64,000 nt of DNA from Trifolium pratense (Eukaryota; Streptophyta; Magnoliopsida; Fabales; Fabaceae), in NCBI RefSeq assembly GCF_020283565.1, contig NC_060063.1, positions 42,492,856-42,556,855 on the forward strand, read 5' to 3'. Below the pieces are notes generated by a model. It saw only the letters and a list, made by a program, of their open reading frames with translations. It was not told where the DNA came from and searched no databases. Positions 54,880 through 64,000 of the stretch are shown one piece after another. A program made the position numbers and the translations under genes. Every line of letters begins with the position of its first letter. The stretch's first letter is position 1.

Positions 54880-55005
54880 CTCCAAATCCTCCATAATCTT
54901 CTCAATTTTGTCAACATTGCTTGAGGGTCCCTTTTAGAAGTTTCAACTTTTCTTTTACGACATTAGCAGCAACACACAGTGAAGCCCCAAAAACCAGAAC
55001 CAAAG

Positions 55006-56966
55006 GGTTAAATGCACAAATGATAAAATTTGTGCACCACACCCAAAACTAACAGTAGCCATGGATTTATAATTTAAAATTCTAATGGCAAGGATTTTAG
55101 ATAGTAACATTGGGTGAGAAGTACCAGAGTTCGTCCGACACACAAACAGTATGGTACTTTTTTAGTTGTTTATTGTTTATTACTCCAGTTGATAAAACCA
55201 TGCATGGTCCATATAATAAAACCATTGTCCATATATTTATACTCCAGTTAATTTCTTAATTCATATGAAATAAAAACAAAACAAAAATTATACCAAAAAA
55301 CAAAAATGAATGTAAACAATTTTAACTGAATTTCATAAAAAACGATACTTAATTGATAATTAATCTAGGTAAAGAGAAAAAAATACAAAAATTCTACCAA
55401 TAATAAATGGGTTCAAGTGGTAACAATTTTAAATTTGGTTGGAGGTAGGGATGAAAATGAGTCGAGCCGAACTCGTTAGAGCTCGAATCGTTAAGAATTT
55501 ATTCAGCTTAAAACTCGACTTGAGTTTGACACGAACTTTTTTCCAACTCGAGTTTGGCCTGTTCAAAGTTCGCGAATAGTTTGGTTCAACTCGTTAGGTT
55601 CTATAGCGTCCAACTAAATTTATCTAGAATTCTAGTCGAACAAATATAATTGTATCTAGATACATTAGATTTCCGGTCGCTTTTATCCTTTCAATTATCA
55701 TTCGTTATAAAATTTGTTGCATTGTTACCATTCTAGTTAACCTCATACAACATACTATGTGCATTTTTCATTTATAAAATATCCACTATGGCGAAAGCCA
55801 CCGTTAACACCATGGTGGAAGTCCTCCAAAATATTTTATAATAATTTAACATTTCACAATAATATACTTAGTGTCTGTTTGGTTTGGCTTTTGAAAAGCC
55901 CAAACGCGAGTCTACACTTCCAAACGTGATTCTAGGAATTTTATGCTTGTTCGGCTCAAAGGAAATGTGATTCTCTTCCACGCGATTAAGCAACCAGACA
56001 TGAGTAATTCAAAAGCCAGGATTCGTAGCTTTTGCATCTCAGCTGAAACACGATTCTTATTATATTAAATAATGCATAGTATGTGTTTGATAAAAAGTCT
56101 CTGAAAATAAAACAATTTGTTGGTCTTGCTTTGTTTTATGTTTCTAAGTTCTGTTATTATTAGACTCTAATGTTAATGCATTTATGTGTTTAAAATCTCT
56201 ATAAGATGTTGATATTTGGTCTTGGAGCTTGCTAAAAAAGATCCAACTTATTATTTCAATCAACAATAAGGCCTTATATAGGTTTACAAGCAAGAAATTG
56301 GGCCTAACACTACTAAAGCCCAAAACAACAAGACAATACTCAACAAATATTCATTTTTTAAATTTATTGAATAACTGGTATATATAATAATCTATATCAA
56401 AGATACATCAATTATTTAATAAATCTAAAAAGTAAATATTTGCCTATAATTAACTCTGGAGGAAGTATCTTATTATATTTTTATTTTGACAAATGTTATT
56501 ATATTTCTATTGAATAACTGTTATTAGAAAATGGCAATTAATGTATCTAAAAGATTATTACTATAGTAAAATAATATTGAAATTTGTTTAATTCATATTT
56601 TCAAAATATTTAAAAAAGAATTATTTTCAATATAAAAATTCCCTCTTTTGTTTTATCTAATTAGTGCAAAAAACACTAGTTAGAATCACACTTATTATAT
56701 TAGTTTAAGGATCATATTAACCGGTGTCTCGAGACAATGGTTAAGCAATTAAAAAAAGTAACATTTGTATTTAAATTAACCTGTTTTATTTTTATTTTTG
56801 TTGACTTAACCTTTTTTATATTTAAAAAATATTTACTACACATAAAAAATAGGAGCAACATTTTTTAGCATTTTCCTTAGTTTCGATTTCAACTGTAGAA
56901 ATGTTGAGCTATCACTATTGTTCAGTGATTTCTCAATGAATAATTGTGAAGGATGAGAGCTCTATT
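55006..56966. other. Intergenic with an hAT relic
   Basis: At about 55447-55615, TAGGGATGAAAATGAG is followed by many CTCGA/GAACTCG motifs, the left end of another hAT-type element without a right end. A weak SINE-like stretch lies at 55075-55140. The rest, AT-rich, shows nothing. Confidence 0.45.
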
Positions 56967-56975
56967 TATAGTTTT

Positions 56976-57803
56976 GGCTTAAATGCAGATTTACCCCTCC
57001 TATTTTGAAAAATGAGGAATTTTACCTCTCCTATTTTAAAATGCGAAATTTTACCCCCCCTATTTTATAATTTGTTGGATTTTGCCCCCCACCAAAATTC
57101 TGCACAAAATCTGCTTTTGAGCCTCAAAGTCAAAGCTTCGCACAGAACTCAATTTGGATCAATAATTCACAAAACTGGTACCGAAACGATCGCAATCGAG
57201 TTAGTTTTCCACAGAATCAAACTCCACTAAATTTGGAGTTACAGAGAGAGATTAATTACCGTTTTAGTGAAGGTATGTTCAAATTAACTATCGTATGAAA
57301 CTACTACTGTTATTTTCGTCATGCCTCTCACCCTGTAGCTCATTTTTGAATACTATTTACATGTATGGAAAGCTAACGAAATTACCCTTGTTGGCATTTC
57401 AATTTCATCAAATTTGGAGTTACGATGCGTTCGGTAGACGATGTTAAATTTGAAGGTCACAAGTAGATTTTTGCAGAATTAGTAATTGGACAGACCTTCA
57501 CTAAAATGGTAATTAATATCTCTCTATAACTCAAAATTTAGTGGGGTTTGATTCTGTGGAAAGCTAACTCGATTACGGTCGTTTCAGTGTCAGTTTTGTG
57601 AATTATTGATCCAAATTGAGTTCTGTGCGAAGCTTTGAACTTGAGGCTCAGAAGCAGATTTTGTGCAGAATTTTGGTGGGGGGCAAAATCTAACAAATTA
57701 TAAAATAAGGGGGGGGGGGGGGGGGTAAAATTCCGCATTTTAAAATAGGGGGGGTAAAATTCCGTATTTTTCAAAATAGTGGGGGTAAAACTGCATTTAA
57801 GCC
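56976..57803. mobile_element. Large foldback element (Mutator-like)
   Basis: 828 bp. Terminal arms of about 300 bp (56976-57275 and about 57500-57803) are imperfect inverse copies, ends GGCTTAAATGCAG...CTGCATTTAAGCC. The flanks TATAGTTTT (56967-56975) and TATAATTTT (57804-57812) form a 9-bp duplication with one mismatch. The right arm has a run of 17 G at about 57709-57725. The frames in the arms are mirror translations of each other, not genes. Confidence 0.8.
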
Positions 57804-57812
57804 TATAATTTT

Positions 57813-59599
57813 TCTGCTGAATTTGGGCTTTTTCACGCGCTCCATCGTATGCATCGTGTCCACGATGGATGGTATCGTGGTACAATGAAGATTTGATTTA
57901 GATTTTATGTTTTTCTTCAACCGCCTTCATCGTGGGTACGATGACTTGCATGTTTTCTTCCATTTTTTTTCCCTTTTTTTGATGCTTTTTCCACTTTTCT
58001 TACTTTTTGGCCAAATAACTTCATTTCTCTAGGTATTTGCTTGCTCTTGGTATTCAATTGCTACTAACATTACTAAAAACTACTCTAAAATAATACTAAA
58101 AATATCATATAATTGACTGTCGTCAGTTAGTAACAAACCGAGTCATATTGTTTAAAGGTGTGAGTTTAATTTTTGTTCTTGGCATAAAAAATATTAGTTG
58201 TTGCCTTGCCCCAAAAAATTAAATACATTTATGGACGAAATACAATTTAACAATATAAATATCAATTTGACGGTCCATGAGTGTCGGAGAAATGATTCAC
58301 TGTAATGGGAGTTCGATATAGGACTGCCCTCACTTATAAACACACATTCATACCATCTCGCAATTGTGTAGGACTTCTTAACACACACCCTCACGCCCAA
58401 CACTATTGGACTTGGTGCGTTGATAATAACGGTCACTCTCATGCGTGTATATAAACGATGAGTGGCCTGACAACTGAAACCTGATAACAGGTGGCCCAAC
58501 GGATCGTGGAAAGACTCTGATACCATATTAGAATTGAGTATTGGACTTAACTCAGCCTTATACCCTAGGGTGCGTTTGATTCGTAAAACAACAAGGACTG
58601 GACAGAACAGTACATGACAGAACAAGATAATACAGACATGACAAAACTGTATCGGAGAGATATAGGACGATAATATTTTTATATTCGAAAATAAAATTGA
58701 TATTTTCGTATTTTTTTATAGTTGTACCGTGGACAAAAAGTTGTCCCGTGGTTTAGTGAAGGACAAAAAATCTTGTTTTTGTCCTGTCCCTTGCTACTTA
58801 ATTTGTCCAGTCCCATAACATAACCAGTTTCAAATCCGACAAGGTACAATAAAAGTTGTCATGTTCAGTCCATACTTTTTAGCAAATCAAACACATAGAT
58901 AAAGTGAAAATTGTCATAACTTATAAACACACGTTCAGACCATATCACATTAAATTTTTTTAACAAAGAAGATCATCACCACATCAATCTCCCAAAAAAA
59001 CACATTCACCAGAATAAGGCTATATCATCTTCTTCTTGTCTTTTTGAATAAAAAATCCTAGTTTGTTTGTTTTTTCAGGCTTAATTAGTAAAATGGTCCT
59101 TAAAGATATTTTTTGTTTCACATTGACCCCTTAAAGAAAAAAAGGTCCGAATAGGCTCCTTAAAGACATATCCGTTAATCAATTTGGTCCCTTAAAGACA
59201 TTTTCGTTAATCAGTTTGGTCTTTTTGACCAAACTGATACCTGACTTTTTTTTTCTTTTTTAAGAGACATATTCAAAATCCAATCTGAAACTAAAAATGT
59301 CAACTATTTTATTAATTAAGCTTTTTTTAGTTAGTTGCTAATTAATTAACATTTTTCAAATTACAAACGCGAGGGTAAATTTTTTTGTTTCTTACCACTA
59401 CTACCACTTTCACCCACTCTCTCTCTTACTTGAGAGACAGTTGTAGAGAGAGAAGGTAGAACACTAGATTTCAAATGTAGGATGAGTAAAGCAAAAACCA
59501 TCTTTTTCATTGTGGGGTTTTCGTAAAACTCAATTTTTTTCCTTAAAAAATAAGAATTTAAGAGCAAAAAAAAAAAAAAAAAACATAGAAAAGAGGTTC
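57813..59599. other. Intergenic with repeat relics
   Basis: About 58430-58570: degenerate relative of the element at 20498. About 59080-59225: repeated TGGTCC(C)TTAAAGA blocks, an incomplete repeat of a type frequent in legumes. A minus frame at 59361-59567 contains MKKMVFALLILHL, a possible signal peptide, with nothing recognisable after it. Confidence 0.4.
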
Positions 59600-60426
59600 A
59601 TTTGGTTCCACAGTGAAGAGACACAAAAAGGAACAAAGAAAAGTAGAGGCAAATGCTGATACCCTTTTCATCTCTAAATCAGAAGATCGCTTAACACAAT
59701 CCAAGATCATCTACTTTCATTCTTTCTCTTTGCATTGGATCGTTTCCATTGAAAAATGTAATTTTTAGGTTTTTTTTTTAAATTATTTTTTTGTTTCTAT
59801 TTTTGATTTTGAAGTTTGCATTTTTGTTTTTGTTTTTGTTTAATTATGATAATGCTTTGTGAAATTATGGTTTTTTGGGTTATTGGCTTTGTGGGTTTTG
59901 CTTGGTTAGTGTTGGATTTTAGGTTTCTGTGTGAAGTTTTGAACTTTATTAGTTTAGTCAAGTTTGGTCTTTTACTGAATCAGATCTATTTTTTTTGATG
60001 ATTTCTTTGTGGGAATTTTGGGTTTTTGTTTTTCTGTTTAATTTTTTGAATTTTTAGGTTTTGGGTTGGGATCTATGGATGGAAATTAGTGGGATTTATT
60101 GACTTTGGTGCATCTGGGTTGTTGTTGTTACTTGATTTTGTATGATTTTTGAGTTTTATGAAAATGTAGATTTTGTAAAGTATTGCCAATTTGGGAATGA
60201 TACACTGATTGCATTTGTTGGTCTGATATAGAATTTAGTATAAAGTTTTTTGTTTTGTAAGATTTTTCTCTTTTTTGTGTGGTTGTAGAGAATCTACATT
60301 CTGACTTTGGGATTTCTTGTGTGCAGTTTTGTTGATTTTATGATTGGTTTTGTTCAAAAAGGATGGTGAAACTTGAAAGTATCTGAAGAGTGGTGTAACC
60401 GTAAGTGTTACCTTAAATAGACAAAA

Positions 60427-63400
60427 ATGAGGTCTGACACTCTTCTTGACTACGCTGTGTTACAATTGTCTCCGAAGCGTTCAAGGTGCGGATAACATTC
60501 GTTGGATTTTCTGACTGTTATATGTTTTTTCTGCTGATTAGTGTTTATAATTATGTTTAGTTTTTTATTTTTTTTATTTTTTTATATTAATTTGGCAGAT
60601 GCGAGTTGATTGTTTCAAGTGATGGAATCACTGAAAAGCTAGCATCAGGATTAGTAAAGCCGTACTTGGACCATTTAAAGGTGGCAGAGGAGCAGGCTGC
60701 ACTTTCTGTGCAGTCAATAAGGCTAGAAATTGATAGACATAGAAATGCCGAGAGATGGTTTACGAAAGGAACATTTGAGAGGTTAAGTCTATCTCAATTT
60801 TCATTGGATTTGATTGCTTTGTATGCAGTGAGTGAGAGCTTTTTGATTTACTTTCTGACGACTGGTTGGTGTTGATGATGCGCACAGGTTTGTGCAGTAT
60901 GTTGGCATGCCAGAAATTTTAGAAATGGTGAACACCTTTGATGCAGAGATGTCCCAGTTGGAAGCAGCGCGGAAACTATATTCTCAGGTAATAAAAAACT
61001 TATGATCAAACATGAAGCTGGTGCAAACACCGGACAATTGGAAGCAGCGCGAAATGTTTTTGTTTATATTGCTTATATTTTTAATGTCGTATTTCAGCGG
61101 ACAGGAGATAAGCGAATGGATTCACAAGGTATGTTTTCCGTTCAATTAGACACTGGATTGCATACAATGTAGGCATGAAGATGCATAGTATTTCTTCGAT
61201 TGTGGAAAATATAAAAGAAACATATTGGACAGTTATAAATTTTAGTTATTTCAGTTAGGATTATATTTTATCCAACTTTGAAAAGTTTAATTATATCAAA
61301 GTTCATTAGTATTTAATATGGTTTCCTTAAAAGTAAAGCCAATTATAGTCCACCATAAAATGGAATTATTGTTATGATAAAATCTTCAGGCCATATTATT
61401 GTACATGATATCAATTTCCCCCTGCATTGCGAGTAACCTATGCGGTATCCACGAGTTCTGGTGTTTTCCATCCTTAATCTGGACAGATTAAAAATGTGGT
61501 AAGTCAGAATGGGTTGTAGATTCAATATTGACAACTTGCACATAAATAGAAACAGAGAATGGAACACATGCATGAACTATGAATCACATGAACTTTTTTT
61601 TTTTGGTATTAACCCTCTGGTTCCCAGGGGAATTCCCCCCCGATAATCCAGAGTTCAGCCGCAAGGTAAGTAAAGCCTGGCCATGAACTTTGATATAGAG
61701 AAAAGAGTGATAAAGTAAAGAAAGTTAGGAAAGTAAAGACTTTACAAGAAATTTAAATGTAAAAGAATACATCGTAGACAAACTTCGAGATTGAATTTCT
61801 TATGGCACTGTCTCATTGGACTCAACATAAACAATGTAGCTAAAAATTCGATGTTCTGTACCTGTATATCTTACGAATGCTAGATGCCGTTGCTATATGT
61901 TATGTTCTAATTTAGAACTTATTATATTATTAAGCTTGTTGGTGTGCACGGAAATGTGGAAGGGACGGAGAATTGGATATAGAAAATATGAGAGTTGTGG
62001 TTTCATGAGTCTCGAACTCTCGATTACTCTTGACTAATTTAATCTCAGTAATTGATAATAACATGGTGACAGTATTTTGGTCAATTTGCTCCAGGTGGGG
62101 ATGGAACAAGAGTCATCGCAGCGGCAGATGCAACAACGTAATTTTTCTATCCACTTTTATTGTCTTTGGTTGCACTACATCTTGCATTGCATGTTTTTTA
62201 TCTTTCTGTGTGGTATTCTCTATTGTGGTTAGAGATAAGAAACTTTGCTGCTACATATCTGAAAAGAAGAGACTCTCCTTTTGTTATCATTGAAATTATA
62301 GGGTAATATAGGGTAATAAGGATAAAGAGAGGACCAAAAGAGGAAAATAGAACTCAGAATGATAGGGTAATACTGTGAGATCTAATAATCACACTATCCT
62401 AATAGGCAAATACCATAATATTAGTCCTAATATTCTAGGGAGTGTATAACATTTTTTCATGAAACAGTCATAATACCAACAATGCTTTGTGTTTGGTTTT
62501 GCGGTGTCAAAAAAATTGATTTTGAATCAATTGATTATGAGTAAAATTGAGTTGAATGAACATGTATTTATGTTTGAATCCTTGCATGTAAAAGCCAAAA
62601 ATCAGCTGTAGAGGCAAAAACTCCAAATTCAATTATAAAACAATTATAAAACAACCAAACATGTCAAAATCAATTTTGCGTTCTTCAAGAGTGGAAGACT
62701 TTTCCACTTCTGAAGGAGGCAAAATTGATACTCAACTCAACTTTGAGCATTAAGCCAAGTGTTGCCAACATAAGAATTTTGAGTACACATTACTAGATAG
62801 AATTTTTTTTCGAACAAAACAAATAGTTATATTAGAGAGAAAGTTGGATATTCTTACCTCATCTGGAAAAGATAAGAAAACCTGGCTGAACACTATTTTA
62901 AGCTATATGACAAGAAGACCAATATAGGCCTTTATAAGAAAAGATTTGATCATATATGGAAGATAGCTTGATCAATCTATGTAAATGAATTGGTAAAGAT
63001 AACACATCTAAATAATATGATTATAATCTGCATGACCTTTCAGAAAATGAAAACTACTTAATAGGAAAAGACATTCCAAGTAGTAGTAGTTGTTATAAGA
63101 CTATCATCCATTTGCTTTTGAGTGTGAAACTGATTTTGGTTTATTATTATTATTTAGTGATTAGTGATAACTGATAATGAACAAACAACTATTATGTGAA
63201 ATGAAAAATATGATTCAACCCCTTGAAATTTGCAGCTATGATTTTAATAATATTTATTATGATCACTATACTTGTACAGGAAGGAACTGCTAAGGGCTAT
63301 TGATGTGAGACTGAGTGCAGTTAGGCAGGACTTAGCAACAGCATATGCTAATGCATCAGCATCTGGATTTAATCCTTACACTGTCTCTCAACTCAAACAC

Positions 63401-63432
63401 TTTGCACATCAATTCCGTGCCCATCGCTTGAA
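60427..63432 (+). CDS. COP1-interacting-protein-like gene, first six coding exons
   Basis: Exons 60427-60485, 60599-60781, 60888-60987, 61098-61128, 62095-62137 and 63280-63432 (GT...AG throughout, phases agreeing) encode the first 189 residues plus two bases; the phase-2 donor at 63433 and the lack of a stop in frame before it show that the gene continues beyond the window. Reading on past the donor would give a false stop (HRLK-stop). The protein starts [20 protein letters not shown] and includes [36 protein letters not shown] and [18 protein letters not shown], which match the N terminus of a large plant family annotated as COP1-interacting-protein-related. Such proteins are often about 1000 residues and linked to light signalling; the biochemical role is not established. 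The first exon is preceded by a leader that probably has its own intron (acceptor TGTGTGCAG near 60326). Confidence 0.88.
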
Positions 63433-64000
63433 GTAACTACCAACCCTTCAAAATCATATCATCATATACATATATTTTATAATAAGTTTAAAGAATATGC
63501 ATCCAAAATATAAAACTATTTTTAATTTCATGATAAAATATGATTAGATGACCGTGGAGAAAAGTTTTCCACTATCATTGCCTAGGAAGCACAGACACTC
63601 CTTGTATTAGACATCAGTATCAGACACACATAGTTTTTTCACACCGACAACACACATATGGTTACATTAAATTATGTCATTTTTTAAAATTATTATTAGT
63701 TTAACGTGTTAGTGTCCACATTGTAATTTCTTTTTTTAGACAAAATTGGTGCACACATATACATGTATTTTTTATTTTTTTTTTAATTTCAAAAAGCTTA
63801 TCTACAAAATTCACACACACTAAGCATTGAGAAGGACTTCAACACTAAGTATTGCACATTTTTTAAACTCATAAATATACTAAGCAATGTTATTAAAAAT
63901 TATATTAGTTTTTTATTATAAAAAGTTATTGTTAATTAATAGTCATAAAAGTCACTAATCAGTCATTACTATTATTATTACTCCCATTAATCCTTATTAT
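63433..64000. other. Intron of the COP1-interacting-protein-like gene
   Basis: AT-rich sequence after the donor at 63433. No further exon of the family is recognisable up to the edge. Confidence 0.6.

Larger units (their letters stand above)
51136..55005 (+). repeat. Direct segmental duplication, copy A2
   Basis: Partner of 46973-49245. It is longer because it gained a 185-bp MITE, a 632-bp hAT element, and a 1445-bp hAT element with another MITE inside. Segment 52317-52598 has no counterpart in A1 and replaces one arm of the foldback MITE found there. Confidence 0.85.

Noticed and set aside
57012..57885. Frames 57012-57230 (+) and 57538-57885 (-) with the same peptide
   Set aside because: They come from the two inverted arms of one foldback element.
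59361..59567. Minus frame with MKKMVFALLILHL as a possible peptide precursor
   Set aside because: Only the hydrophobic start is suggestive; the rest is low-complexity and overlaps an upstream CT repeat.
63433..63438. Stop codon after HRLK in the COP1-interacting-protein-like gene
   Set aside because: The stop lies just past a GTAACT donor, and the family continues with HRLN at this place, which the phase-2 junction would give.

Overview
The window is nuclear DNA from a flowering plant, AT-rich, intron-rich and full of transposable elements. The proteins (a DnaJ protein, a dormancy/auxin-associated protein, a trihelix factor, an F-box protein, a COP1-interacting-protein relative) and several repeat types look like a legume. 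The species is inferred, not proven. Everything was read by eye: splice sites, target-site duplications (TSDs) and terminal repeats were located directly in the sequence; family names come from remembered motifs.

Layout. 1-669: edge of a minus-strand Copia element whose LTR is itself an inverted repeat. 1557-5277: MITEs, an hAT-like element and a SINE. 5737-11476: six-exon J-domain protein gene; its third intron is loaded with transposons. 12839-18303: Copia element with 99% identical LTRs but a ruined pol. 19841-20749: small inverted-repeat elements. 21188-25404: probable Helitron. 25623-36729: complete, very young Ty3/gypsy element of the Tat lineage with one intact gag-pol ORF and, on the opposite strand, a spliced second gene that appears to have its own TATA box. 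38240-40134: three-exon dormancy/auxin-associated gene. 41751-41823: tRNA-Ala(UGC). 42766-44165: Tourist-like MITE and a broken LINE. 45126-46256: intronless trihelix transcription factor. 46973-49245 and 51136-55005: two direct copies of a non-coding segment around an intronless F-box gene, each copy carrying transposons the other lacks. 56976-57803: large foldback element. 60427-63432: first six coding exons of a COP1-interacting-protein-like gene that runs off the right edge.

The host genes show no operon-like relationship. The biological interest lies in the mobile DNA: the antisense gene of the Tat element, a mobile but coding-dead Copia element with an unusual primer-binding site, and several unrelated elements that carry arrays of short palindromes. 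Paired filled and empty sites in the duplicated segment define several insertions to the base.
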